Shown: piece by piece, positions 28,020 to 37,946 of the stretch | Position numbering within the stretch: position 1 is the first letter of the stretch | Layout of the letters: each line of letters opens with the position of its first letter | Assembly: GCA_040754095.1 (NCBI GenBank) | Contig: JBFMFO010000017.1 | Coordinates: forward strand, 1 to 55,456 | Reading direction: 5' to 3' | DNA from: QYQD01 sp040754095 | Lineage (GTDB): Bacteria > Desulfobacterota > QYQD01 | Length of the DNA: 55,456 bases | Notes under the pieces: generated by a model | Told to the model about the DNA's origin: nothing | What the model saw: the letters and a program-made list of their open reading frames with translations, nothing else | Database searches by the model: none | Translations under genes and position numbers: made by a program

Positions 28020-29324
28020 ATGCGTACGGACATCGTTCACATTGGCGCAGGAGAGCTGACCTACGAGATTCGTAATATCGTTAATGTAGCGGAGAAGCTC
28101 CAGGCTCTGGGCATTAAGACCAATATGGAGAACATTGGCGATCCCGTGGCCAAAGGAGAGAAGATTCCGGATTGGATGAAAAAGATCGTATCTGAACTGG
28201 TTATGGAGGATTGCACCTATGGTTACAGCCCTACCCGTGGTCTTCTGGAGACCCGCCGGTTTATAGCGGAGCAGACTAACAAACGGGGCGGAGCACAGAT
28301 TACCCCGGATGACATCATTTTTTTTAATGGCTTGGGCGATGCTATTGCCAAGGTTTATGGGCTGTTAAATCCTACGGCGCGTATTATTGGCCCCGCCCCT
28401 ACCTATTCCACGCATTCCTCGGCTGAGGCCGCCCATGCCGGGGCCAGACCTATTTCTTACCAGTTAAATCCCGGAAACAGTTGGTATCCGGATATTGAAG
28501 ACCTGCGTAACCGTGTTAAATATAACCCGAATGTAGCAGGCATCTTGCTCATCAACCCGGACAATCCAACGGGAGTGGTTTATCCCGTAGATATTTTAAA
28601 AGAGATAGTTTCTATCGCCAGGGAGTATAACCTTTTCATTATCTGTGACGAGGTTTATATCAATATCGTTTACAATGGGCAAAAAACGGTCCCTATAAGT
28701 GATATTATAGGCGATGTTCCGGCCATAGCCATGCGTGGCATATCCAAGGAATTTCCCTGGCCGGGGTCCCGCTGTGGCTGGATAGAAGTCTATAACGGCC
28801 ACAAAGACGTACTTTTTGAGAGATATGTACAGTCTATTTTGAATGCCAAGATGATGGAGGTCTGTTCGACCACCCTTCCGCAGAAGGCTATCCCGCGATT
28901 GGTAACCCACCCTAAGTACCAGGAATATCTAAATGAGCGTATCTCCAGGTACGAGAAATTTTCCAATATTGCCTATGAGCGGCTAAAAGGTGTGCCGGGT
29001 GTCTTAGTTAACCGAACCAACGGTGCTTTTTACATGAGTGTGGTATTTGAAGATGGCCGGTTAAATAACAAACAGACCATGCCTATTAAAAATAATGACG
29101 TGCGTGTTCATGTGGAGCGCCTGGTAAGTGCACCGGGTGTATCCCTGGACAAGAGGTTTGTGTATTATTTACTTGGGTCCACGGGTATTTGCGTCGTGCC
29201 ACTGTCTTCCTTTTCTACCGACCTCCAGGGGTTCCGGGTTACACTGTTGGAACGAGACGAAAGAGAGTTCAGAAGGATTTTTGATATACTGGCGGAAAAT
29301 ATTGAACGGTATTTGAAGTCTTGA
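28020..29324 (+). CDS. PLP-dependent aminotransferase class I/II
   Basis: A 434-residue fold-type I aminotransferase. PLP-site features include NGLGDAIAKVYGLL near residue 105, INPDNPTGVVYPVD near 180, CDEVYINIVY near 212, and the SKEFPWPGSRCGW segment near 245 with the Schiff-base Lys. The family covers aspartate-, alanine- and LL-diaminopimelate-type enzymes, and the exact substrate cannot be read from sequence. The sequence most resembles the long aminotransferases of deltaproteobacteria that use a pyruvate or oxoglutarate couple. It is followed by a 266-bp spacer and hisS, with no visible operon partner. Confidence 0.85.
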   Translation: MRTDIVHIGAGELTYEIRNIVNVAEKLQALGIKTNMENIGDPVAKGEKIPDWMKKIVSELVMEDCTYGYSPTRGLLETRRFIAEQTNKRGGAQITPDDIIFFNGLGDAIAKVYGLLNPTARIIGPAPTYSTHSSAEAAHAGARPISYQLNPGNSWYPDIEDLRNRVKYNPNVAGILLINPDNPTGVVYPVDILKEIVSIAREYNLFIICDEVYINIVYNGQKTVPISDIIGDVPAIAMRGISKEFPWPGSRCGWIEVYNGHKDVLFERYVQSILNAKMMEVCSTTLPQKAIPRLVTHPKYQEYLNERISRYEKFSNIAYERLKGVPGVLVNRTNGAFYMSVVFEDGRLNNKQTMPIKNNDVRVHVERLVSAPGVSLDKRFVYYLLGSTGICVVPLSSFSTDLQGFRVTLLERDEREFRRIFDILAENIERYLKS

Positions 29325-29498
29325 GGGTCCGGCTCTCAGAAAATCCGACCTCTATGTGCTTTCGATAAGGGTCTCAACTACGGTATCCCCTTAATTTATC
29401 GGCCATTTCTATTGACTTTTTTGCCTCTATACGTTAAGAAGGCTTTATAATCAGCGAGTTAAAATAAGCGCCTAGCTCAGGAATTTCTATTTTTCACT

Positions 29499-29536
29499 CC
29501 CCCTGCCCCTCTCTTTGAGGAGAGAGGGGCAGGGGG
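29499..29536. repeat. Perfect 16-bp inverted repeat before hisS
   Basis: CCCCCTGCCCCTCTCT at 29499-29514 and its exact complement at 29521-29536 are separated by six bases. It is a G/C-run hairpin of the same general kind as the one at 14266, located 55 bp before the hisS start. It may influence hisS expression or end upstream transcription. Confidence 0.85.
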
Positions 29537-29590
29537 GATGGACTTGTGCGGCAACCCCCGGGGTTGCCATAGTTTTTAGGGGAGAGAAAA

Positions 29591-30868
29591 ATGCCCATAC
29601 CGGGTATTCGTGGCTTCAAGGATATCTTGCCTGAAGAGGCGAAAATATGGCAGCATATGGAAAATGTGGCCAGAGACGTCTTTCGCTGTTTTGGGTTTAA
29701 GGAGATCCGAATTCCTATCCTGGAGAAGACAGAGCTTTTTGCACGAAGTATCGGTGAAGCTACCGACATCGTGGAAAAGGAGATGTATACCTTTGCTGAT
29801 CGTAGCGGCGAGAGTCTTACCTTGCGTCCGGAGGCTACGGCCTCCATTCTGCGGGCCTTTATTGAACATGGATTATATGCCCAGGACAAGATACAAAAAC
29901 TCTATACCATCGGCCCCATGTTTCGCCACGAAAGGCCGCAGAAGGGCCGTTACCGGCAGTTTCATCAGATAAATGCCGAAGCCATCGGCTTAGATAGCCC
30001 GGCCATTGATGCCGAGTTGATGACTATGGCTATGCATATCCTGAGCGCTCTGGGCATATCCGGCGTGGAATTGCAGATAAATTCCCTGGGATGCTCTCAT
30101 TGCCGGCCGCAATTCCGCCGGGATTTACAGTCTTTTCTCGGAACGAGGCAGGCCGGGCTTTGTCCTGATTGTCAGCGCCGCGCCGTATCCAATCCGCTTC
30201 GAGTCCTGGACTGTAAGGTAGAAAGATGCCGGGCGGCGCTTGAGGGCATGCCTTCCTTATCCGAGCATCTTTGTTCGGACTGCAAGACCCATCTCCATGC
30301 AGTAGAGGGACAGCTCCGGTTATTCGGTATTCCTTACACAATAAATCCCCTTATGGTGCGTGGTCTTGATTATTACACCCGGACGACGTTTGAGATTACC
30401 AGTCCGGCCCTGGGGGCGCAGAGCGCCGTGGCCGCCGGGGGACGCTATGATGGCCTGATTAAAGAATTGGGAGGCCCGGAGTTGTCCGGGATGGGCTTTG
30501 CCATAGGCATGGAGAGGCTGTCCCTGTTAATCGGTGAATCGCAAAAAATACGGGAGGAACCTATCTTGTTTGTGGCGGCCCTTGGTGAAAAGGCCTGCGT
30601 TATGGCCTCCAGGATCGCACACAGAGTAAGACTGGCCGGGATGCAGGCCGAGATAGATTACGAAGGGCATAGCCTGAAGAGTCAGATGAGACGCGCCGGC
30701 AAGATCGGCGCTTCCCTGGTTTTAATCGTGGGTGATGATGAGTTGGCCAGGAATAGTGTTACAATGCGGAATATGAAATCCAGCCGGCAATGGGCGGTTA
30801 ATTTTAATGATGACGATATCGAGGCGTTGGTTCGCCGTATAGGTGAGGAAATGGGGAGGGTTGTTTAA
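29591..30868 (+). CDS. hisS: Histidyl-tRNA synthetase
   Basis: A 425-residue class II synthetase. The N-terminal RGFKDILPEE motif, motif 2 MFRHERPQKGRYRQFHQ near residue 110, and the histidine-specific GLDYYTRTTFE near residue 258 are all present. A C-terminal anticodon-binding domain follows. The start has AGGGGAGAG upstream. The stop overlaps the aspS start (TAATG), so hisS and aspS are translated together, a common order in bacteria. Confidence 0.97.
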   Translation: MPIPGIRGFKDILPEEAKIWQHMENVARDVFRCFGFKEIRIPILEKTELFARSIGEATDIVEKEMYTFADRSGESLTLRPEATASILRAFIEHGLYAQDKIQKLYTIGPMFRHERPQKGRYRQFHQINAEAIGLDSPAIDAELMTMAMHILSALGISGVELQINSLGCSHCRPQFRRDLQSFLGTRQAGLCPDCQRRAVSNPLRVLDCKVERCRAALEGMPSLSEHLCSDCKTHLHAVEGQLRLFGIPYTINPLMVRGLDYYTRTTFEITSPALGAQSAVAAGGRYDGLIKELGGPELSGMGFAIGMERLSLLIGESQKIREEPILFVAALGEKACVMASRIAHRVRLAGMQAEIDYEGHSLKSQMRRAGKIGASLVLIVGDDELARNSVTMRNMKSSRQWAVNFNDDDIEALVRRIGEEMGRVV

Positions 30869-32655
30869 TGTCCGGCGCGGAGGGTTGGAAGAGGACTCAT
30901 TACTGTGCATCACTTGGTATGGCTGAGATTGGTAACGAGGTGACGCTCATGGGCTGGGCGCATCGCCGGCGTGATCATGGCGGGCTTATTTTTGTTGACC
31001 TCCGCGACCGCGAGGGAATCACGCAGATAGTATTTGACCCCAGCGTCAGCCAGGAAGCCCATACCCGGGCCGAGGCGGTGCGCAGTGAGTATGTGCTTGC
31101 CGTACAGGGAAAGGTGAGAAATCGGCCGGAGGGCATGGAGAATCCCAACCTGAAGACCGGGGCAATAGAGGTGGTAGTGCATAAGGTCTGTGTACTAAAC
31201 GCCGCCAAGACACCCCCTTTCCCGCTGGAAGAAGAAGTTGATGTCTCGGAGAATCTCAGGCTTCGTTATCGCTACCTTGATCTCCGACGTCAAAATATGG
31301 CCGCCAACTTTCGGCGGCGGCATCAAGCGGCCTCGGTCATAAGGAGGTATCTGGAAGAAAACGGCTTCTGGGAGATAGAGACGCCTTTTCTTACCAAGAG
31401 CACCCCGGAAGGGGCGCGGGATTATCTGGTGCCGAGCCGGCTCAACCCCGGCCGGTTTTATGCCCTTCCCCAGTCGCCGCAGCTATTCAAGCAGCTTTTG
31501 ATGGTAGCCGGCATGGACCGCTATTATCAGATAGTGCGGTGCTTTCGGGACGAGGATCTGCGGGCCGATCGCCAGCCGGAATTTACCCAGGTGGACATGG
31601 AGATGTCTTTTATCACCGAAGAAGACGTATATGTATTGGTGGAAGGGATGATGTCCAGGCTGTTTCAGGGGGTCTTGGGGGTATCTACGGTTACGCCGTT
31701 CCCCTGTCTTTCTTATCGCGAGGCCCTGGCCCGTTTTGGGACGGACAAGCCGGATATGCGCTTTGGCCTGGAGCTGCGCGACATCTCTTCTCTCATGGCC
31801 GGGAGCCAATGTAAGGTCTTTGCAGATGTAGTGGCCAGAGGCGGCGTGGTGAAGGCCCTTCCGGTTAGAGCCGGTTATGATTTCTCACGCAAAGAGTTGG
31901 ATGACCTGACCCAGTTTGTTGGTCAATACGGGGCCAAGGGTCTGGCCTGGATAAAGATTAAACCAGAGGGATGGCAATCACCTATTGCCAAATTTTTCTC
32001 TGATGAGGAGAAGAAGGCCATCGGAGAGGCATTGGATCTCCAGACGGGAGATATAGTCTTTTTTGTGGCAGACATTATGGCCACTGCCTGTCGGGCCCTC
32101 GGTGAACTCAGATTACATTTAGCCGGGCTACTGAACCTTATTCCGGAGGGTGATTTTAGATTTGTATGGATAAAGGATTTTCCGCTTTTGGAATATGACA
32201 CCGAAGAAAAGCGCTATGTAGCCGTACATCACCCCTTTACCGCTCCGGTGACCGGGGATATAGATAAGTTAAAAACTTCTCCGGGGGAGGTTAGGGCCCG
32301 GGCCTACGACTTGGTATTGAACGGGATAGAGATTGGCGGGGGAAGCATCAGGATACATCAAACCGAGGTACAGCAGAAGGTCTTTGAGGCCTTAGGTATT
32401 GGTGAAGAGGCCAGAGATAAATTTGGTTTTCTTCTGGAGGCCCTGGAGATGGGCGCTCCGCCTCATGGGGGCATTGCCTTTGGGCTGGACCGGCTTTTGA
32501 TGCTCATGTGCGGGCGATCGACTATCCGTGATGTCATCGCCTTTCCCAAGACCCAAAAGGCGGTTTGCCTGCTTACGGAGGCGCCGTCTTCGGTCAGCAT
32601 GACCCAGCTGGCCGAGCTATATCTTAAGCCGGACTGGCTTAACAGTGACGAGTGA
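30868..32655 (+). CDS. aspS: Aspartyl-tRNA synthetase (bacterial type)
   Basis: A 595-residue bacterial-type AspRS. The N-terminal OB-fold anticodon-binding domain contains GWAHRRRDHGGLIFVDLRDR. Motif 2 lies around FRDEDLRADRQPEFTQVDME, and motif 3 is HGGIAFGLDRLLMLM near residue 530. The bacterial insertion domain occupies roughly residues 290-420. Whether it also charges tRNA-Asn depends on this organism having AsnRS or GatCAB, which cannot be seen here. It is coupled to hisS by a one-base overlap. Confidence 0.97.
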   Translation: MSGAEGWKRTHYCASLGMAEIGNEVTLMGWAHRRRDHGGLIFVDLRDREGITQIVFDPSVSQEAHTRAEAVRSEYVLAVQGKVRNRPEGMENPNLKTGAIEVVVHKVCVLNAAKTPPFPLEEEVDVSENLRLRYRYLDLRRQNMAANFRRRHQAASVIRRYLEENGFWEIETPFLTKSTPEGARDYLVPSRLNPGRFYALPQSPQLFKQLLMVAGMDRYYQIVRCFRDEDLRADRQPEFTQVDMEMSFITEEDVYVLVEGMMSRLFQGVLGVSTVTPFPCLSYREALARFGTDKPDMRFGLELRDISSLMAGSQCKVFADVVARGGVVKALPVRAGYDFSRKELDDLTQFVGQYGAKGLAWIKIKPEGWQSPIAKFFSDEEKKAIGEALDLQTGDIVFFVADIMATACRALGELRLHLAGLLNLIPEGDFRFVWIKDFPLLEYDTEEKRYVAVHHPFTAPVTGDIDKLKTSPGEVRARAYDLVLNGIEIGGGSIRIHQTEVQQKVFEALGIGEEARDKFGFLLEALEMGAPPHGGIAFGLDRLLMLMCGRSTIRDVIAFPKTQKAVCLLTEAPSSVSMTQLAELYLKPDWLNSDE

Positions 32656-32758
32656 TGAGTAATAAATTGTTACGAGTTACGGGTTGCGAGTTGCGGGTTG
32701 ATTGTTTCCCGGAATAAATTCGCATTCCAAATCCCGAATTGCATGGAGGTGGATTGGA

Positions 32759-34588
32759 ATGGCTAAATGGAATCGATCCAGGAGGGTGCTCGATCATGAG
32801 CATACCGAGTTTTGGCGTCATGAACTGAAGGATGTCTCTGAACCCAACCTCCAGCGCGAAGTCTTTCCTTACGATGAGGTCTGCCGTATAGATTTTGACC
32901 ACAAGTTGATTGCTATTGATCCGGCGGAAGAGATATTTATTACCGATACCACTTTTCGTGACGGTCAGCAGGCCAGGCCGCCTTACACTGTAGAACAAAT
33001 TTGCGACATCTTTGATCTCATGCACCGTCTGAGCGGACCAAACGGCGTCGTGCGCCAAAGTGAGTTTTTCCTTTATAGTAACAAAGACAAAGAAGCAGTG
33101 CGGCGCTGCCTGGAGAAGGGATACCGTTATCCGGAGATAACCGGCTGGATCAGGGCCAAGGCCGAGGATTTAAAACTAGTCAAAGAGATGGGTCTTAAAG
33201 AGACCGGAATCCTGACCTCAGTCTCTGATTACCATATCTTTTTCAAGCTAAAGAAAAAACGTTCTCAGGTCATGAGGGATTATCTGCGTATTGTGCAGGC
33301 TGCCCTTGACCACGGAATCGTTCCCCGATGCCATTTTGAGGACATAACCAGGGCCGATATCTATGGCTTCTGTGTGCCTTTCGCCATAGCGCTTATGAAG
33401 TTGAGGGAACAGAGCGGCATCGATGTCAAGATAAGACTTTGTGATACCCTGGGTTACGGCGTAACCTATCCGGGTACGGCTCTGCCCCGTAGTGTACCCA
33501 AGTTGGTGCGGGCCATGATTGATGATGCCGGGGTCCCTGGCCGCCTTTTGGAGTGGCATGGCCACAATGACTTCCATAAGGTATTTATCAATGCCACTAC
33601 CGCCTGGCTCTATGGATGTGCAGGAGCTAATGGGACATTGCTTGGTTTTGGTGAACGGACAGGCAACGCCCCTATCGAGGGATTGATCGTCGAATATATA
33701 AGTCTGCTGGGGCGCACCAATGGGGTTGATACTACGGTAATAACCGATATAGCCGAATATTTTGAAAAGGAACTGGATTATCACATTCCGTCCAATTATC
33801 CCTTTATCGGTTCTGACTTTAATGCCACCCGGGCCGGGGTACACGCGGACGGCCTGATCAAGAATGAGGAAATATATAACATATTTGATACGCAGAAGAT
33901 TCTCAAGCGTCCTATCACCATAATAATCGGCGACAAATCTGGTGTAGCCGGCATTGCTCATTGGATTAACAACCGGTTAGGCCTTGCTGGTGAGTCTCAG
34001 GTGGACAAGCGGCATCCCGGGATTGCGCATATCTATAAATGGGTAATGGAACAGTATGAGGTGGGTCGGGTGACCGCCATATCCAATGAGGAGATGGAGA
34101 TGCAGGCCAGGAAGCATCTGCCTGAGTTATTCATCTCTGAGTTCGATAAACTGAAGAAAAAGGCCTATGACCTGGCGGCCCATTTAATAGAAGAAATAGT
34201 AGAAAGAGAAGAGATAAAGACTATGAAGGCCAAGGCCCAGGAACCTGTGTTGCAGAAATTCCTGGATGCCAATCCATTTATCCAGTTTATCTATGTCACG
34301 AATACCGAGGGCCGCAAGATCACCAAGAATATTACGCACGTTAAGGACCGGGCCAGGTACGAGACCTTTAAACTGGACAGGGACTTTTCCGACCGCCCAT
34401 GGTTTATCGATCCCCTAAGGGATGGGAAGGTCCATGTCACAGATTTCTATACTTCCAAGATAACCGGGGCCCTCTGTATCACGGTCTCTGCTCCTATCCG
34501 CAACGATAAAGAAGAGATAGCAGGCATTCTCGGCGCGGATATCCGTTTTGAAGACTTGGCTAAGATGGAGAAAAATGGAGATATTTGA
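32759..34588 (+). CDS. DRE-TIM (HMGL-like) lyase fused to a C-terminal Cache/PDC-like domain
   Basis: A 609-residue protein with two parts. Residues about 45-360 form an HMGL/isopropylmalate-synthase-like TIM barrel: the DTTFRDGQQARPP signature with the metal-binding Asp, ITRADIYGF, and the HxH metal motif EWHGHNDFHK. These enzymes carry out Claisen-type condensations or cleavages of acyl-CoA or 2-oxo acids. Residues about 475-605, after a helical linker, look like a PDC/Cache ligand-sensing domain: FIQFIYVTNTEGRKITKNI, then DRPWFIDPLRDGKVHVTDFY and APIRNDKEEIAGILGADI. There is no membrane segment, so the sensor part should be cytosolic. ATG 32759 follows GGAGGTGG. The reaction is unknown; regulation by a small ligand is inferred. 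Confidence 0.82.
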   Translation: MAKWNRSRRVLDHEHTEFWRHELKDVSEPNLQREVFPYDEVCRIDFDHKLIAIDPAEEIFITDTTFRDGQQARPPYTVEQICDIFDLMHRLSGPNGVVRQSEFFLYSNKDKEAVRRCLEKGYRYPEITGWIRAKAEDLKLVKEMGLKETGILTSVSDYHIFFKLKKKRSQVMRDYLRIVQAALDHGIVPRCHFEDITRADIYGFCVPFAIALMKLREQSGIDVKIRLCDTLGYGVTYPGTALPRSVPKLVRAMIDDAGVPGRLLEWHGHNDFHKVFINATTAWLYGCAGANGTLLGFGERTGNAPIEGLIVEYISLLGRTNGVDTTVITDIAEYFEKELDYHIPSNYPFIGSDFNATRAGVHADGLIKNEEIYNIFDTQKILKRPITIIIGDKSGVAGIAHWINNRLGLAGESQVDKRHPGIAHIYKWVMEQYEVGRVTAISNEEMEMQARKHLPELFISEFDKLKKKAYDLAAHLIEEIVEREEIKTMKAKAQEPVLQKFLDANPFIQFIYVTNTEGRKITKNITHVKDRARYETFKLDRDFSDRPWFIDPLRDGKVHVTDFYTSKITGALCITVSAPIRNDKEEIAGILGADIRFEDLAKMEKNGDI

Positions 34589-34632
34589 CGCGCCGGACTC
34601 TTTTGAGGTTCATGGAGAGAATGCTGCATAGA

Positions 34633-35601
34633 TCAAAGAAGACGCAGCATTTTTCTGGCCTCAGCAGGGGGGAGGTTTTTTATCCGGCTAAATATGGTTT
34701 CGCATGCCTCATAATCCAACTTATCCACAAATGCCTTTAGCTTTATCTCCTCTGTCAGATGCGGTGTCGAATTATCATCTGTTGGCAAAAGTTCTTCCTT
34801 GGTCAAAAGGCTTACGTAGATCAGACTCCGGGCTGCCAGTAACTTCCCTAACGCCTCGTTAAATTTTCCTCTGAACATATAGTGCAAGGTCAAAAGATCG
34901 CCCGGTGGAGATATAAAATCAACAGCTCTCCCCCCTTGTTTGTAACTGAGATTGCGGGAGGGCTCGGCCAGGATGAAGACCTGTTTTACATTGTGTTGGT
35001 GAGCGCTTTTTATTTTTAAGAGTGCCGCGCGTAGGGCAAAATGGATGTACCCCGCTTCTATGTAGATGGTTTTATCCTGGAATCTATTTTTTCTGATAAA
35101 GTCAGTAATCGCCTCTGCCCGCATCCGGTCACGGAGTTTTATACGCTGGGCATCACGAGAGGCAAAGTCCATTACGGCCTGCGTGGTTTCCGCAAAGGTC
35201 TTATCTACGGACTGGTAGTAGTTCAATAAGGCCCCAAAGGTCATATTCTCTGCATCATAGACGGCCTTCGTCTCCGGTTGGTGTGTCAGATCGGCGGGTT
35301 TCATTCCTTTTTCGAGCAAGTCATGAATCTCATTTAATTTCGTCAGATAGGGTTCGATCTGGGCGACGAGTTTGCCTTGTCTATAGCAACCCTGTAATAG
35401 ATGATAGATTTGCCCTGAGTATATCGGGAAAGATGGGTCAGTCTGTTCGAGATAGCCGGGAATAGGAATTTCTCCTTTCAGCATGGTCTGGAAAGATGGA
35501 TGGGGCGGTTCTTCGAGGATAATAACGTCAGATTCAGCCAATACATTTCTGAGGAAAGAAATAACCTCTACCCGATGTGCGGAAAGACCGATAGTGATCA
35601 T
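34633..35601 (-). CDS. Possible TraB/ChaN/EreA-like protein
   Basis: A 322-residue soluble protein without a confident family. Two features recall the TIKI/TraB/ChaN/EreA superfamily of metal-dependent hydrolases or haem-binding proteins: an early ILEEPPHPSF (ExxP, residues 28-37), and a later TIYIEAGYIHFALRAALL (GxxH, near residue 180) in a predicted strand-helix context. The family uses such Glu, Arg and His residues to hold a metal. The remainder is helical with no signal peptide. It converges with the lyase-Cache gene, 44 bp apart. Its divergent spacing from the sensory island (250 bp, AT-rich) leaves room for two promoters. Confidence 0.6.
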   Translation of the reverse strand: MITIGLSAHRVEVISFLRNVLAESDVIILEEPPHPSFQTMLKGEIPIPGYLEQTDPSFPIYSGQIYHLLQGCYRQGKLVAQIEPYLTKLNEIHDLLEKGMKPADLTHQPETKAVYDAENMTFGALLNYYQSVDKTFAETTQAVMDFASRDAQRIKLRDRMRAEAITDFIRKNRFQDKTIYIEAGYIHFALRAALLKIKSAHQHNVKQVFILAEPSRNLSYKQGGRAVDFISPPGDLLTLHYMFRGKFNEALGKLLAARSLIYVSLLTKEELLPTDDNSTPHLTEEIKLKAFVDKLDYEACETIFSRIKNLPPAEARKMLRLL

Positions 35602-35851
35602 GTTATTAGATTATAGTTAAATATAGCACGCAAGGTCTAAGATAAATAAGAATCCTAACCGCCCAGCCAAATCAATTAAACATATGTTTATCCTACCTTA
35701 AGCGAATGTTCTTATACAAATAATAATCGCTACTATATTGTTATTATTAATAAATCCGAATAATAGGAAAAGCCTATGTTACCCTCCCCTTAATAAAAGG
35801 GCGTAGTGAGTAATCAAGACGAACAGGTCATAACCACATAGGGAAAACAAC

Positions 35852-36550
35852 ATGTCAGGTCCTCGTCCGCCGCAGCCATCCGCCGGTGTACTCCTCGAGA
35901 GCATAGAGGAAGAACGCCGCCAGATCGCTATTGAACTGCACGACACAGTGGGCCAGATACTCAGTTTTCTGCATCTGGATCTGGAGCGGATGATAGCGCG
36001 TCTCGACCAATACCAGGGACCCCAAGGATTAAGGCGTCTTAAGGAAGACCTGGAGAGAATCGCCAGTCTAAACACTGAGGCCATAGACAAGCTGCGCAGC
36101 GCTATCCTGAGCCTAACGCCTTCGACCTTAGACAATCAGGATTTTACTTTCTTGTTGAGTACCTATGTAGAGAGATACAAAAAGATGACCAATCTCGATG
36201 TTAATATGAAGCTCTACCTTGACGGACACCGGCTGCCGGATGCGGTCAAGACATCTACCTACCGGATCTTACAGGAGGCCTTGACCAATATCTATAAACA
36301 TGCCAAGGCCAACCGGGTGGCGGTAATCTTTAAACAAAAACCGGGAAGCATTTTTCTCACTATCTGGGATGATGGGAAGGGTTGTGATCCGGCCAGGTTA
36401 AAAGAGAAAAGGATCTACGGCCTTAATGGAATGCAGGAACGCGCCCGTCTTCTGGGAGGAAGTTTTCGGTTCGTCTCTGCCCCAGGCAAGGGTATGACTA
36501 TCCATGTCCGTTTACCACTGAAGGAGGTTGACGGTGAAGGCATTTCTTGA
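35852..36550 (+). CDS. Cytosolic sensor histidine kinase (HisKA_3 type)
   Basis: A 232-residue histidine kinase of the NarX/DegS/DesK type, with almost no sensory domain. The phosphoacceptor helix is EERRQIAIELHDTVGQIL near residues 25-42. The ATP-binding domain has EALTNIYKHAKANRV (N box), WDDGKGCDP and YGLNGMQERARLLGG (G box). It is the first gene of the sensory island and overlaps the start of the next kinase. Kinases of this type usually partner with NarL-type regulators, and one is encoded 5 kb downstream. Without its own sensor it may take input from another protein. Confidence 0.88.
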   Translation: MSGPRPPQPSAGVLLESIEEERRQIAIELHDTVGQILSFLHLDLERMIARLDQYQGPQGLRRLKEDLERIASLNTEAIDKLRSAILSLTPSTLDNQDFTFLLSTYVERYKKMTNLDVNMKLYLDGHRLPDAVKTSTYRILQEALTNIYKHAKANRVAVIFKQKPGSIFLTIWDDGKGCDPARLKEKRIYGLNGMQERARLLGGSFRFVSAPGKGMTIHVRLPLKEVDGEGIS

Positions 36551-37934
36551 GAGACACCGCGCCGTGGTTTTTGCCTTATGCGGGGCAATAGCCGGTTACT
36601 GCATACTAAGCCCCCTGACCATGCTGCTCTCCGACCATGTGCACAAGGCCCTCACCTGGAAACACTTTTTGGTCATGCACGGAGACTGGAGGATCAGTGT
36701 TAAAGAGGTCTTTAAATTTTCCTTCTGGCCCTGGGCCATGGTCTTTACCTTATGGGGTCTTATATGCGGCATCATCCTGGCTGTATTGGAAGAGAAAATT
36801 ACGCGGGAAAGGAGGGAAAAGGCCCAGATATTCGAGGTTGCGCCGGATGGGATGTGGTTGGTTGATCTCGAACATAACGTGCTCGAGGCAAACCAGGGAA
36901 TCTTATCCCTCCTGGGCCTGCCCAGCGGAATAATAGAAGGCAGAAAATGCTATGAGATACTCCCGGGGCCGGAGTGCCGGACGGAAAAGTGTCCGCTCAG
37001 CTTGGTGCGTATGGGGCGGGAGCAGATCGAAATGGAGGTAGAAAGGAAGCGGAGGAATGGGATACGGTTTCCCTGCCTTTTGACCGCAGCCCCCTTTAAA
37101 GGACGGGATGGCAAGGTTATCGGCCTTATTGAGGATTTTCGGGATATCAGCGGATATAAGAAGCTGGAGGAAGAGCTCCGGCAGTCACAAAAGGTGGAGG
37201 CCATGGGGGAAATTGCCGGGTCTGTAGCCCATGACTTCAACAATATCCTGGTCGGGATCCAGGGCTATGCTGACTTGGGGGAGACCAAAGGATCCCCACA
37301 CGACCCCGCCTATAAATATTTCGGGAAGATCAAGGAGCAGGCCAAAATGGCCACGGATATCGCCGGCCAGATCCTCGCCTTCAGCCGGCAAAAGCCGCTG
37401 GCCATGCAAAAGTTGGATCTCAATGCCTTGCTTTCAGATTTCAGGGACTTCCTGGCCTTATCCATAGGCAAGGGCATTGCACTCGACACGGCGTTTGCCC
37501 CTGACTTGCGTGAAATAAAGGGAGACCCTTCGGCCCTGCAACAGATAATTTTAAACTTAAGTCTCAATGCCCGGGATGCCATGCCCAAGGGGGGCAAATT
37601 AGTCATCGAGACCGGAAACGAGACTATCGACGCCCTTAATAATCAAAGGCCTCCCCAGGCTGCGCCGGGAGACTACGTCCGGCTAACCATCTCAGACACA
37701 GGCCGCGGGATGGATGAAGAGACGCAAAAAAGGATCTTCGAACCATTTTTTACCACCAAGGAACTTGGTAAAGGAACCGGCTTGGGTATGGCTACGGTTT
37801 ACAGGCTGGTCAAGCAGCATGGTGGGCTGATAGATCTTACCAGTCAGCCCGGAAAGGGGACGACCTTTACCATTACGCTGCCGGTGGAAGGACCGAAGAA
37901 GGAAAGAAGAAAAATGACAGATTCCAGGGCTTAA
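36534..37934 (+). CDS. Membrane histidine kinase with Cys-containing PAS domain
   Basis: A 466-residue kinase. GTG 36534 is preferred to the TTG at 36528 because AAGGAGG sits six bases before it; it overlaps the preceding gene by 17 bp. Two membrane segments occupy about residues 10-30 and 62-85. A PAS domain (about 100-215) contains GRKCYEILPGPECRTEKCPL, with four Cys clustered where other PAS proteins bind metals or thiols. The kinase core has SVAHDFNNILVG (phosphoacceptor His) and an HATPase domain with ALQQIILNLSLNARDAMP and GKGTGLGMATVYRLVKQHGG. No receiver is attached. The input is unknown, possibly redox. Confidence 0.88.
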   Translation: MKAFLERHRAVVFALCGAIAGYCILSPLTMLLSDHVHKALTWKHFLVMHGDWRISVKEVFKFSFWPWAMVFTLWGLICGIILAVLEEKITRERREKAQIFEVAPDGMWLVDLEHNVLEANQGILSLLGLPSGIIEGRKCYEILPGPECRTEKCPLSLVRMGREQIEMEVERKRRNGIRFPCLLTAAPFKGRDGKVIGLIEDFRDISGYKKLEEELRQSQKVEAMGEIAGSVAHDFNNILVGIQGYADLGETKGSPHDPAYKYFGKIKEQAKMATDIAGQILAFSRQKPLAMQKLDLNALLSDFRDFLALSIGKGIALDTAFAPDLREIKGDPSALQQIILNLSLNARDAMPKGGKLVIETGNETIDALNNQRPPQAAPGDYVRLTISDTGRGMDEETQKRIFEPFFTTKELGKGTGLGMATVYRLVKQHGGLIDLTSQPGKGTTFTITLPVEGPKKERRKMTDSRA

Positions 37935-37946
37935 AAAGCTATTTTC

